Source: Verrucomicrobiaceae bacterium (GTDB lineage Bacteria > Verrucomicrobiota > Verrucomicrobiia > Verrucomicrobiales > Verrucomicrobiaceae). Taken from it: 45,095 nucleotides of DNA. The first letter of the stretch is position 1. Each line of letters begins with the position of its first letter. Shown one piece after another: positions 15,775-24,041 of this stretch. The stretch is from assembly GCA_027487315.1 (NCBI GenBank), contig JAIYDW010000069.1:1-45095 (forward strand). Direction: 5' to 3'. A model generated the notes under the pieces. The model searched no databases, was not told where the DNA came from, and saw nothing but the letters and a program-made list of their open reading frames with translations. The position numbers were made by a program, and so were the translations under genes.

Positions 15775-16701
15775 ATGAAACGACACATCCTAGTTCTCAC
15801 CACACTCATCGCGTTTAGCGGAATCGCTCGGGCCGACATTGGGCTCATCACTTGCGCTGAGGCGAAAGCGCTGATTGAAAATCCTGATGCCACGAAGCGG
15901 CCCATCGTGCTCGACACGCGAGGCGGCTACAAAGACTACTTCCGGGGGCATTTGCCGACGGCGCATCACATCAACTTTGACACGCTGCGCGGCACGGATG
16001 CGGCGGTGCCGGTGCAATACCTGCCGGATGACCTCACGAAGGCGTTGCTGGTTCGAGCGGGGGTGGATAAGGATCGCATGCATCTTGTTTATGCCACCGG
16101 AGACAAGCTGCCGAACGATGAGATCCTGAGCACCTCCATGGTGGTGTATGTGTTGGAGAAGTTTGGGGTGGAGAATATTCGCATCGTTGATGGTGGGTTT
16201 GCGGCGTGGAAGAAGCAGGGGCTTGAGCCAGCGAGGGATTACTTTGGCAATCCGCCGGGCACGCTGCCGGAGAAAGGCATCACGAGCGTGACGGCGAATA
16301 TCGATGATGTGCTGGCCCACATGGGCAAGCCGGGTAATCTGCTTGTTGATGCCCGACCGCTTAATGAGTTTCAGGGTGATGACGATGTGTGGCTGAGGAA
16401 GGGGCACATCCCAGGGGCGATCAGTTTTCACTGGGCGCGCTTGATGGACAGTGACAACACGCATCAATTCAAGCCCTTTGCTGAAGTGAAGGCTGAGTTG
16501 GAGAAGGCGGGCATCACGCCTGAGAAAAACATCATCGCGTACTGCGGGACCTCGCGTGAGGGGAGCCTGTTGCAGTTTTACCTCAAGCACGTGGCGGGTT
16601 ATCCGAACGTGCGTCTCTATGAGGGAGCTTGGAAGGAGTATGTGTGGTTGAAGGGCAAGTTGCTGCCTGCGGAGACGGGGGGTGAGGCGGCTGGGAAGTG
16701 A
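15775..16701 (+). CDS. Periplasmic double-rhodanese sulfurtransferase
   Basis: A 308-residue thiosulfate/3-mercaptopyruvate sulfurtransferase with a signal peptide (about 1-20, ending ARA). The first rhodanese domain (about 25-155) lacks the catalytic Cys, as is usual. The second (about 170-300) has Cys257 in the loop CGTSRE. It would move sulfane sulfur from thiosulfate or mercaptopyruvate to an acceptor such as cyanide or thiols, outside the cytoplasm. The frame is open upstream, but the signal peptide fixes the ATG at 15775. The leader is A/C-rich with no SD sequence. It closes the permease-barrel-rhodanese unit. Confidence 0.88.
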   Translation: MKRHILVLTTLIAFSGIARADIGLITCAEAKALIENPDATKRPIVLDTRGGYKDYFRGHLPTAHHINFDTLRGTDAAVPVQYLPDDLTKALLVRAGVDKDRMHLVYATGDKLPNDEILSTSMVVYVLEKFGVENIRIVDGGFAAWKKQGLEPARDYFGNPPGTLPEKGITSVTANIDDVLAHMGKPGNLLVDARPLNEFQGDDDVWLRKGHIPGAISFHWARLMDSDNTHQFKPFAEVKAELEKAGITPEKNIIAYCGTSREGSLLQFYLKHVAGYPNVRLYEGAWKEYVWLKGKLLPAETGGEAAGK

Positions 16702-16720
16702 AGATATTGTTTTGGAGGAG

Positions 16721-17332
16721 CTAGAAGAGTTCGTCTTGCCGCCAGTGGGGGCGGGACGGCTCTTCTGGGGTGGGTTTTCGGGTGAGGGGATTGGGGGCGG
16801 GGGATTCGAGGTGGAGGAGGCTGGGGGAGGGGGCGAAGGTTTGGATTTGGCCGGACAGGTAGGCGTCGAGTTGATCGGGATGGAGGAGGGCGGGCATGCG
16901 GTCGTGAACGGGTTCGACGAGGGCGTTGGGGGAGCAGGTGATCATGCTGAAGCAGGGGCCGTGTTCTTTGGACTCCTCCCAGATGCCGGCGGCCCAGAAG
17001 TGATCGGACTCCGACGGGGTGAAGCGATGGGTGGTCTTTTTTCCGGTGTCGCCGGACCATTCGTAGTAGGCGACCATGGGGATGAGGCAGCGGCGTTGTT
17101 CGAAGGCGGAGCTCCAGATGCGAGTGGAGAGTTTGTCATCGCGACTGTTGACGATGGCTTTGCTCCAGGGTCGGGCGAAGCCCCAGCGCATGTGGATGAC
17201 TTCGTCGGCGTCGAGGAGGACGGGGGCTTGGTTGGTGGGGCGGAGGAGGCGGAGGGAGTTTTCGAGGCCGATGAGTTTGGAGGCGTAGCGCCTGCTGGTG
17301 GCAGTGGGGCCGAACTGGTAGGCTGTGCACAT
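16721..17332 (-). CDS. SRAP-domain protein (YedK/HMCES family)
   Basis: A 203-residue SOS-response-associated peptidase-fold protein. Such proteins crosslink to abasic sites in single-stranded DNA through the N-terminal Cys2 and shield them. MCTAYQF gives Cys2 after Met removal; IVNSRDDKL, CLIPMVAYYEWSG and HDRMPALL supply the Asn, Glu and His of the active site. Length is normal. It is convergent with the rhodanese gene (19-nt gap) and sits downstream of the metal efflux operon on the same strand. Confidence 0.92.
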   Translation of the reverse strand: MCTAYQFGPTATSRRYASKLIGLENSLRLLRPTNQAPVLLDADEVIHMRWGFARPWSKAIVNSRDDKLSTRIWSSAFEQRRCLIPMVAYYEWSGDTGKKTTHRFTPSESDHFWAAGIWEESKEHGPCFSMITCSPNALVEPVHDRMPALLHPDQLDAYLSGQIQTFAPSPSLLHLESPAPNPLTRKPTPEEPSRPHWRQDELF

Positions 17333-17360
17333 GGGTGGAGATGGATGATGGTGGGTTATG

Positions 17361-17393
17361 GGGGCGACCGGGGTGGTCGCCCCGTTTTTTTTT
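17361..17393 (+). terminator. Strong intrinsic terminator, plus-strand oriented
   Basis: A perfect 9-bp stem GGGGCGACC/GGTCGCCCC with a 5-nt loop is followed by G and nine T on the plus strand. Both flanking genes are on the minus strand. It would therefore stop rightward transcription, perhaps read-through from the rhodanese operon across the SRAP gene. It belongs to the 23-nt hairpin family also seen at 4295 and 33695. Confidence 0.8.
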
Positions 17394-17395
17394 GG

Positions 17396-17833
17396 TTATT
17401 TTTCGGGTTTGCATTCGCAGAGCCATTCGGCTTTGGAGCAGGCTTCGCAGGTGGCGGTGTTGTATTCGAGGCGGGCGGTGATGGGCTTGGACTTGGGGGA
17501 GTCTTTGTATTGGAGGATGAGCCATTCGCCGGGTTTGATGACGGGGATGAGGAAGCCTTTGGGGCTTTTTGTGACTTCGAGTTTGGTTGGGTTGTCGCGG
17601 TCGCCGGTGACGGCGGTGAGGGTCTGCTCGGCGATGGCGACGGGCTTCTTGTCTTTGTCGAGCAGGGCGATTTGGAATTTGTCGCCGGTGACGGTGACTT
17701 CGCCATGCATGGTTTCGTTTTTGCTGAACTCGAGGATGCGGCCTTTGTTGGGGCCGAGTTCGACGCCGCTGTGGGCGATGAGGAGGCTGGTGGTGGCAGC
17801 AAGCAGCAGGGTGGTGATGAGGTTGGTTTTCAT
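17396..17833 (-). CDS. Secreted Cys-rich protein of metal efflux operon
   Basis: A 145-residue protein with a signal peptide (about 1-20) and an all-beta middle. The C-terminus TCEACSKAEWLCECKPEK has four cysteines, a likely metal-binding cluster. The mature start SGVELGPNKGRILEF resembles segments of CzcB-type adaptors. It is the last gene of the efflux operon, 32 nt after czcA, and its leader is an A/C-rich run of CCAAA words with no SD sequence. It is probably a periplasmic metal chaperone or buffer for the pump. No named family is recognised. Confidence 0.65.
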   Translation of the reverse strand: MKTNLITTLLLAATTSLLIAHSGVELGPNKGRILEFSKNETMHGEVTVTGDKFQIALLDKDKKPVAIAEQTLTAVTGDRDNPTKLEVTKSPKGFLIPVIKPGEWLILQYKDSPKSKPITARLEYNTATCEACSKAEWLCECKPEK

Positions 17834-17865
17834 TGGGTTCGTGGGTTGTCTGGTTTTGGTTTGGT

Positions 17866-20800
17866 TTACTGGGCTGCGGGGGTATGAGCCGACACAGCGG
17901 ATTGGGCGGCCTTGCGGCCAAAGAGGTAGAACACGGCGGGTGTGATCATGAGGTCGAGCAGGGTGCTGCTGATGAGGCCGCCGACGATGACGACGGCGAC
18001 GGGGTGGAGGATTTCTTTGCCGGGTTCGTGGGCGGCGAGGAGGAGGGGGATCAGGGCGATGCCGGCGCTGAGGGCGGTCATGAGGACGGGGACGAGTCGC
18101 TCGAGGGTGCCGCGCGCGATCATCTGGCGGGTGAAGGTTTCGCCTTCATGAGTCATGAGGTGGAGGTAGTGGCTGATCATCATGATGCCGTTGCGGGCGG
18201 CGACGCCGCCGACGGCGATGAAGCCGACGATGGTGGCGATGCTGATGTTGTTGATGAGGAGCCAGGTCAGGGCGAGGGCCCCCATCAAGGCGAGGGGGAT
18301 GTTGAGCATGACCTGGAGGGCGAGGGAGAGGCTGCGGAAGTAGCTGTAGAGGAGGACGGTGACGGCGAGGAGGACGAGGAGGAAGTAGAAGGCGATGCGT
18401 TTGGCGGCGGCTTGCTGGGCTTGGAATTCGCCTTCGAAGCGGAGGAAGTAGCCGGGGGGAAGCTGGACCTTTTCTTTGACGGCGGTTTGCCACTGGTTGA
18501 CGAGGGAATCGAGATTGCGTGAGGAGGTGTTGGCGCCGATGACGATGCGGCGTTGGGTGTTTTCGCGGTTGATGACATTGGGGCCTTTGCTTTCCCGAAT
18601 TTCGGCGACGAGGCGGAGGGGGATGCGGTGGCCGCGGTCGGTTTCGATGAGGAGGTTGCCGAGTTTTTCGGGGGAGTCGCGCCAGGATTCGGGGAGGCGA
18701 AGGACGAGGTCGACGGTGCGCTGGCCTTCGCGGAGTTCGGCGAGGGTTTTGCCGCCGAGGAGGGTGGAGACTTGCTCATTGAGGGTGCCGGGCTGGATGC
18801 CGTAGGCGACGGCGCGCTCGCGATTCACTTCGATTTGGATTTGAGGGATGGGGACCTGGGCTTCGAGGTTGACGTCGGTGAGGCCGGGGATGGCTTGGGC
18901 GAGGTCGCGGATTTGGGCACCTTTTTCGCGGAGAATTTGGAGATCGGGGCCGAAGACTTTGACGGCGATTTTGGCGGAGACGCCGCTGAGCATGTGGGAG
19001 AGGCGGTGGCCGATGGGTTGGCCGACATTGACGAAGGTGCCGGGGATGGCTTGGAGTTTGGCGCGGATGTCAGCGAAGACGATTTCCCGGGATCTGCCGG
19101 ACTCGTGGAATTCGACATCGAACTCATTGACGCTGACGGGCATGACGTGGTCGTCTTTTTCAGCGCGACCGGCACGGCGGCCGACGCTTTTGACTTCGGG
19201 GATGGATTGGAGAAGGCGGACGCCGACTTCGCCGACTTCATTGGAGTGGACGAGGGAGGTGCCGGGGGCGCTGACGAGGGAGATGGTGGCGCTGCCTTCG
19301 TTGAAAGCGGGCAGGAACTCTTTGCCCATCTGGGGATAGAGCATGATGGAGGCGATGAGCAGGATGCCGGCGAAGGCGATGACGAGGATGGGGGCGTTGA
19401 GAGCGATGCGGAGGAAGGAGCGCTCGACGAGCCACTTCATGGAGCGGACGAGGAAGCCATCGGGCGAATGGTGCGAGGTGGATTTGGGTTTGAGGAGAAG
19501 GGAGCAGAGGACGGGGATGACAGTGAGGGAGACGACGAAGGAGGCGGCCATGCTGGTGATGGTGGCGATGGCGATGGGGGTGAAGAGGCGGCCTTCGATG
19601 CCCTCCAAGCCGAGCAGGGGCAGGAAGACGAGGATGATGAGGATGGTGGCGTAGAGGATGGAGTTTCGAACTTCGCTGGAGGCGGAGGCGATGACTTCGA
19701 GGATGGGTTTGGGGGCCTGCGAGGTGGCGTTTTCCTGGAGGCGGCGGTAGACGTTTTCGACATCGACGATGGCGTCATCGACGACCATGCCGATGGCGAC
19801 GGCGAGGCCGCCGAGGGTCATGGAGTTGACGCTGACACCGAGGAGTTTGAAGCTGAGGATGGTGACGGCGAAGGACAGCGGCATGGCTGTGAGGGTGATG
19901 GCGGTGGTGCGGAAATTGAGCAGGAAGAGAAAGAGGATGAGGGTGACCATGAGGGCCCCGTCGCGGATGGCTTCTTTGAGATTGCCGATGGCGTGCTCGA
20001 TGAAGTCGCCCTGGCGGAACATGATTTCGGCGGTGACACCTGGAGGGAGGGTGGGACGGAGTTCGGCGAGGGCGGATTCGATTTGGGAGGTGAGTTTGAG
20101 GGTGTCGAAGCCGGGGGCTTTGTCGATGCTGAGGACGACCCCCATGGTGCCGTTGACGCTGGCGTCGCCGCGCATGGTTTGGATGGCGGGTTTGACCGCG
20201 GCGACATCACTGATGAGGACGGGGCGGAGGCCGACGGTTTTGACGACGGTGTTGGCGAGGTCGGCGAGGGAGGTGGTCATGCCGAGGTTGCGGACCATGA
20301 TTTCGCGCGGGCCAGCCTGGAGGTAGCCGCTGGTGGCATTGCCCGCGGCGCGGGTGACGGCGGACTCGAGTTCTTCGAAGGTGATGCCGAAGGCGGCGAG
20401 GCGGTTGGGGTCTGGCTGGACTTGGATTTGTTTGACGCCGCCGCCGATGGTGAGGACTTCGGCGACCCCGGCGATGCTTTGCAAGCGGCGGCGGAGGGTC
20501 CAGTCGGCGAGGGTGCGGAGATCGGAGGGGGTGACTTGATTATCGGAACTGCGGAGGCCGATGAGCAAGATTTCGCCCATGAGCGAGGAGACGGGCGTCA
20601 TGCCGGGTTTGGTGCCAGCGGGGAGGGTGTTGAGGACGGACTGCATGCGCTCCTGGACGAGCTGGCGGGCGCGATAGATGTCGGTGCCCCAGCCGAATTC
20701 GGCGAAGACGAGGGAGAGGCCGACGTCGGAGTTGGAGCGGAGGCGGTCGAGACCGCCGACGCCTTGGACGGCGCTTTCGAGGGGCTGGGTGACGAGGGTT

Positions 20801-20985
20801 TCGACTTCTTCGGGGGCGAGGCCGGGGGCTTCGGTGAGGATGGTGACCGTGGGTTTGGTCATGTCTGGCAGGACTTCGACAGGCAACTGGGTGAGGGTTT
20901 GCCAACCGAAGAGCAGCACCAGGAGGGCCGCCATGAGGATGAGCGGTCGATGATGCAGGGAGAAGCGGATGAGCTGATTGAGCAT
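17866..20985 (-). CDS. CzcA/CusA-type heavy-metal RND efflux pump
   Basis: A 1039-residue RND transporter, the inner-membrane proton-driven part of a tripartite metal exporter. The N-terminal helix, the EEVETLVTQPLESAVQGVGG porter signature and the TM4 acid pair in GMVVDDAIVDVENVYRRL are typical of the heavy-metal branch. VGFIAVGGVAARNGIMMISH near the C-terminus is the second conserved helix. Cation specificity cannot be settled by eye; His-rich partners suggest zinc, cobalt, nickel or copper. It is 4 nt downstream of the adaptor gene, so co-translation is likely. Full length. Confidence 0.93.
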   Translation of the reverse strand: MLNQLIRFSLHHRPLILMAALLVLLFGWQTLTQLPVEVLPDMTKPTVTILTEAPGLAPEEVETLVTQPLESAVQGVGGLDRLRSNSDVGLSLVFAEFGWGTDIYRARQLVQERMQSVLNTLPAGTKPGMTPVSSLMGEILLIGLRSSDNQVTPSDLRTLADWTLRRRLQSIAGVAEVLTIGGGVKQIQVQPDPNRLAAFGITFEELESAVTRAAGNATSGYLQAGPREIMVRNLGMTTSLADLANTVVKTVGLRPVLISDVAAVKPAIQTMRGDASVNGTMGVVLSIDKAPGFDTLKLTSQIESALAELRPTLPPGVTAEIMFRQGDFIEHAIGNLKEAIRDGALMVTLILFLFLLNFRTTAITLTAMPLSFAVTILSFKLLGVSVNSMTLGGLAVAIGMVVDDAIVDVENVYRRLQENATSQAPKPILEVIASASSEVRNSILYATILIILVFLPLLGLEGIEGRLFTPIAIATITSMAASFVVSLTVIPVLCSLLLKPKSTSHHSPDGFLVRSMKWLVERSFLRIALNAPILVIAFAGILLIASIMLYPQMGKEFLPAFNEGSATISLVSAPGTSLVHSNEVGEVGVRLLQSIPEVKSVGRRAGRAEKDDHVMPVSVNEFDVEFHESGRSREIVFADIRAKLQAIPGTFVNVGQPIGHRLSHMLSGVSAKIAVKVFGPDLQILREKGAQIRDLAQAIPGLTDVNLEAQVPIPQIQIEVNRERAVAYGIQPGTLNEQVSTLLGGKTLAELREGQRTVDLVLRLPESWRDSPEKLGNLLIETDRGHRIPLRLVAEIRESKGPNVINRENTQRRIVIGANTSSRNLDSLVNQWQTAVKEKVQLPPGYFLRFEGEFQAQQAAAKRIAFYFLLVLLAVTVLLYSYFRSLSLALQVMLNIPLALMGALALTWLLINNISIATIVGFIAVGGVAARNGIMMISHYLHLMTHEGETFTRQMIARGTLERLVPVLMTALSAGIALIPLLLAAHEPGKEILHPVAVVIVGGLISSTLLDLMITPAVFYLFGRKAAQSAVSAHTPAAQ

Positions 20986-20989
20986 GGGA

Positions 20990-22120
20990 TCAGGCGGGGG
21001 TGTGTTTGCGTCCGATCACGAGGGCGAGAATCAAGGCGAGGAGGAGCATGCCGCTGGTGGCGGCGAAGAAGGTGGTGAGGAGGGACCACTGGGAGTCGGC
21101 GGGAGCGTGGTCGTGATCGTCATGATCGTGGCCACCTGCAGCGGCGATTTGTTCTTTGCTCATTTCGGTGCCGTCTTCGTTGTGGGGGTGGCCGTGGGCG
21201 GCGTCCATGGCTTCTTTGAGGCTGACGCTGCCTTTGCCAGCGAAGCCGAGAGCGTAGGCACCACGGGTGACGACTTCATCGCCGGGGAAGAGGCCTTTGG
21301 TGACTTCGACGAATTGGTCGTTTTGGGCACCGAGGACGATGCTGGTTTTGACGAAGGCGTTTTTGAGGTCGTAGTCCTTGATGTAGACGAAGCGATTGGC
21401 GGCGTCGCCTTGTACGGCGGAGCGGGGGATGGACATGACGTTTTCGCGAGTGCTGACGGCGATGCTGAACTCGGCCTTCATGCCCGGGCGGAGGAGGGTG
21501 TCGGGATTGGGGACGTGGAAGGCGGCTTCGATGGTGCTGGAGTCGGCATCGGCGATGGTGGCGATGTGGGCGAGTTTGGCTTCGAAGACCTGGTCGGGCA
21601 GGGCGGCCAGGCGGATGTGGGCGATCTGGCCCTGCTTGAGTTGGCCGGCGAGGTGCTGGGGGACGTGGGCGGCGGCTTCGACGGTGCTGAGGTCGATGAT
21701 TTCGATGAGGGCCTGGTCGGGAGAGATGGGTTGACCGGCAACGATGTCGACTTTGGAGACGATGCCGCTGATGGGGGCTTCGAGCATGATGGTGGGTGGC
21801 GGGTCACCGGGTTGGCGGCTTTCGACCCAGGCGACTTCGTCTCCCTCTTCGACTTGCTGGTGCGGGATGGCGAGGACGGAGAAGGCGCGGCCGGGGATGC
21901 GGCTGCTGACGACGGCGCGTTTGCCGGGGAGGACCTCGATGGCGCCCAGGGAGAAGACGGTTTCTTCGAAGGTGGATTCTTCGGCCTCGCTGAATTCGAG
22001 TTGGAGATTGGCGATTTCGGCGTCTTCGAGGATGAGGGTGTTTGCTTGCTTGTTCGGTTCGACGGCGAACAGGGCGATCGCTTGGAGCGCGAGCAGGGGG
22101 ATGAGGTGTTTGAGCGACAT
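20990..22120 (-). CDS. CzcB-like periplasmic adaptor with His-rich C-terminal membrane tail
   Basis: A 376-residue membrane-fusion protein. It has a signal segment (about 1-20), a barrel-sandwich/lipoyl region (LEAPISGIVSKVDIVAGQPI), a beta barrel (RPGMKAEFSIAV) and a membrane-proximal domain (GLFPGDEVVTRGAYAL). The C-terminus is unusual: a His/Asp-rich linker (AHGHPHNEDG, GGHDHDDHDHAP) and then a hydrophobic helix (LLTTFFAATSGMLLLALILA) ending GRKHTPA. It should bridge the RND pump and the outer-membrane channel. The frame is open far upstream; MSLKHLIPLLALQ is chosen as start because it begins the signal peptide 11 nt after the channel gene. Confidence 0.88.
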   Translation of the reverse strand: MSLKHLIPLLALQAIALFAVEPNKQANTLILEDAEIANLQLEFSEAEESTFEETVFSLGAIEVLPGKRAVVSSRIPGRAFSVLAIPHQQVEEGDEVAWVESRQPGDPPPTIMLEAPISGIVSKVDIVAGQPISPDQALIEIIDLSTVEAAAHVPQHLAGQLKQGQIAHIRLAALPDQVFEAKLAHIATIADADSSTIEAAFHVPNPDTLLRPGMKAEFSIAVSTRENVMSIPRSAVQGDAANRFVYIKDYDLKNAFVKTSIVLGAQNDQFVEVTKGLFPGDEVVTRGAYALGFAGKGSVSLKEAMDAAHGHPHNEDGTEMSKEQIAAAGGHDHDDHDHAPADSQWSLLTTFFAATSGMLLLALILALVIGRKHTPA

Positions 22121-22131
22121 GGGGAGGTGGA

Positions 22132-23358
22132 TCAGGGATTTTTGTCGGAAGTGGACGGGGTGCCGAGGGCGGTTTCGTGGCGGATGCGGGCGAGGTGGAA
22201 GTCGCGGAGGGAGTCGAGAAGGGAGGATTCGGCTTCGAGTTGTTGCTCGCGGGCGCGGAGGAGAGCGAGGAGGTCGGTCTGGCCGGCTTGGTAAGCTTTT
22301 TCGAGGGCGTTGGTTTGTTCGGAGATGAGGGGGAGGAGGTGGTCGCGGGTTTCGGTGATGAGGGCGAGTTGAGAGGCCATGTCCTGGCGGGCGGTGGCGG
22401 CTTCGTGGCTGATGTGAGAGGCGAGGGCGGCGGTCTCGAGGCGGGCGCGCTCGGCGGCGGCGGTTTTTTCGGCGATCTGGCCTTGGTTGCGATCCCAGAA
22501 GGGGAGAGGGATGGAGAGGCGGAAGCCGACGAAGCCGGTGCGTTGGGTGCCCTGGCCGGTGACGTCTTGTTGTTCGCGGGCGGCGAAGAGGCCGGCGCTG
22601 AGGTCCTGCCAGCGGTTGGATTTGGCGAGGGCGGTTTCGGTGGCGGCGGTTTGCTCCTGGGTTTGGGCGAGTTGGAAATCGGGGCGGGATTGCCAATCGC
22701 GTTTGGGGGGGAGGTCGGGGGAGGGGAGGTTGCCGGAGAGGGTGAGTGAGGCGGCGGGAGGGAGGCCGATGAGGGGTTTTAATTGGCTGAGGAGGAGGGT
22801 TTTTTGGGCGGTGAGCTGGCGGCTTTCGAGATCGAGGCGGCGGGCGTCGACACGGGCTTGTGAGGCATCGAGCGGGGAGATTTCGCCGGCTTTGGTTCGG
22901 GCTTCGGTGAAGGCGACGAGGTCGGCGGCGAGTTTGCCCTGCTGCTGGTGAATGGTGAGGTGCTGGCCGAGAGCGAGGGCATTGATGGCGAGGCTTTGGG
23001 CTTCGGCGATGAGGCGGCGTTCGACATCGAGGACTTCGAGTTCGGCGGCTTTGACGAGCTGGGAGGTGAGTTGTTTTTCGAGGCGGAGGCGGTGGGTGAC
23101 GGGGAAGTTTTGTTCGAGGGCGACGGAAGAGGTGCGGGGGCTGACTTTGCTTTCGGGTTGGAACTCGACGCCGACGGAGGGGTTGGCGAGGCGGCCGGAG
23201 GCGAGTTGGCGAGCCTGGGCCTCGGTGATGCGGAGGCGGGCGGCTTGGAGGTCTGGGTGACCTGAGCGGACGCGATCCGGAATGGTGTCGAGAGTGAGGG
23301 TCTCAGCGAGGGCTGATGTGGTCAGTAGGATACTGAGGAGAAAAAGGTGAAAGGACAT
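22132..23358 (-). CDS. CzcC/TolC-type outer-membrane efflux channel
   Basis: A 408-residue outer-membrane factor with a signal peptide ending ALAE. Two long coiled-coil hairpins (LRITEAQARQLASGRLANP and the Ala/Gln-rich second half) are typical of TolC-like channels. It provides the outer-membrane exit for the adjacent RND pump. Gene order on this strand is channel, adaptor, pump, Cys-rich protein, with gaps of 11, 4 and 32 nt, a compact operon. Confidence 0.88.
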   Translation of the reverse strand: MSFHLFLLSILLTTSALAETLTLDTIPDRVRSGHPDLQAARLRITEAQARQLASGRLANPSVGVEFQPESKVSPRTSSVALEQNFPVTHRLRLEKQLTSQLVKAAELEVLDVERRLIAEAQSLAINALALGQHLTIHQQQGKLAADLVAFTEARTKAGEISPLDASQARVDARRLDLESRQLTAQKTLLLSQLKPLIGLPPAASLTLSGNLPSPDLPPKRDWQSRPDFQLAQTQEQTAATETALAKSNRWQDLSAGLFAAREQQDVTGQGTQRTGFVGFRLSIPLPFWDRNQGQIAEKTAAAERARLETAALASHISHEAATARQDMASQLALITETRDHLLPLISEQTNALEKAYQAGQTDLLALLRAREQQLEAESSLLDSLRDFHLARIRHETALGTPSTSDKNP

Positions 23359-23438
23359 GATGAATGGAAAAGCAGAGGGACAGATGCGCTGGCGAACCCT
23401 GGCAGGCGCGATGGCCGAGCAAGGGCGGAGGGAGCGGA

Positions 23439-23456
23439 GTCAGGGACGTGCCTGAC
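23439..23456. terminator. Weak hairpin between His-rich gene and efflux channel gene
   Basis: GTCAGG/CCTGAC, 6-bp stem with a 6-nt loop, lies in the 112-nt gap after the His-rich gene. There is no T-run on either side. It may attenuate rather than end transcription, or may be incidental. Confidence 0.3.
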
Positions 23457-23470
23457 ACCATCTGAGCTTT

Positions 23471-23941
23471 TCAAAGCCTCAAGGCGATGGATTGCGAGAG
23501 CTGGCGTGGCCAGTTGTCGACTTGGGGACATCGTCGCGAGGTGGACGAAGCGATGAGGGGCGCGGTGTCAGATGACACGGAGATGGGGTGGGCGATCCGG
23601 ATGGAGAGGGGATCGAGGAGGAAGACGAAGGGGGCAGGAGGCTGGACCTTGGTGAACGAGAGGGTGCTGGCGACGAGGGTGTCGACGACGGGCTCATGCT
23701 CGTGTGAATCGTTGGACAGAGGCTCGGTGTGATCGTGCGGCAGGGAGTGATCGGAGTCGTGATGATGGTCGTGAGGGCTGGTCTGCTGCGGGCCGTGGCA
23801 GTGGTCGACGAAAGTGAAGTGGCCACCGGAGGGTTCGAGGTCGCAGGCGCAGTGGTAGCCGATGTGCATGCCGAACGCCTGGGCCCAGAGGACAGCCAGG
23901 AGGGCGGTCAGGGAAAGGAGGCGATGCGAACGTTTTGACAC
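23471..23941 (-). CDS. Secreted His-rich metal-binding protein
   Basis: About 156 residues if started at the GTG at 23941, which gives a good signal segment (SKRSHRLLSLTALLAVLWAQAFG). The mature part has HIGYHCACDLE and a dense His/Asp stretch (HDHHHDSDHSLPHDHTE, then HEHEP), then a hydrophobic-proline region. It probably sequesters or senses a divalent metal in the periplasm. Its position first in the RND efflux operon strengthens that. A TTG at 24010 would add 23 residues and overlap less well with secretion. No family is recognised. Confidence 0.6.
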   Translation of the reverse strand: MSKRSHRLLSLTALLAVLWAQAFGMHIGYHCACDLEPSGGHFTFVDHCHGPQQTSPHDHHHDSDHSLPHDHTEPLSNDSHEHEPVVDTLVASTLSFTKVQPPAPFVFLLDPLSIRIAHPISVSSDTAPLIASSTSRRCPQVDNWPRQLSQSIALRL

Positions 23942-24041
23942 GGTGGGGTACTGTGGGGGCAAGGCGAGAGGGGTCAAATGGAAAGTGGGAGCGACGAAGA
24001 GGCGTTGCAAGCGTGGGGTTTTACTTCAAAGTGGACGCCTG

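Noticed and set aside
18553-21078. Very long open frame (over 800 codons) on the plus strand opposite the RND pump gene
   Set aside because: It is a Gly/Asp/Glu-rich shadow caused by high GC and codon bias on the other strand. It has no recognisable domain, while the minus strand encodes a complete CzcA.
23439-23456. True intrinsic terminator after the His-rich gene
   Set aside because: The stem is short and no T-run follows; it would more likely allow read-through into the efflux genes.
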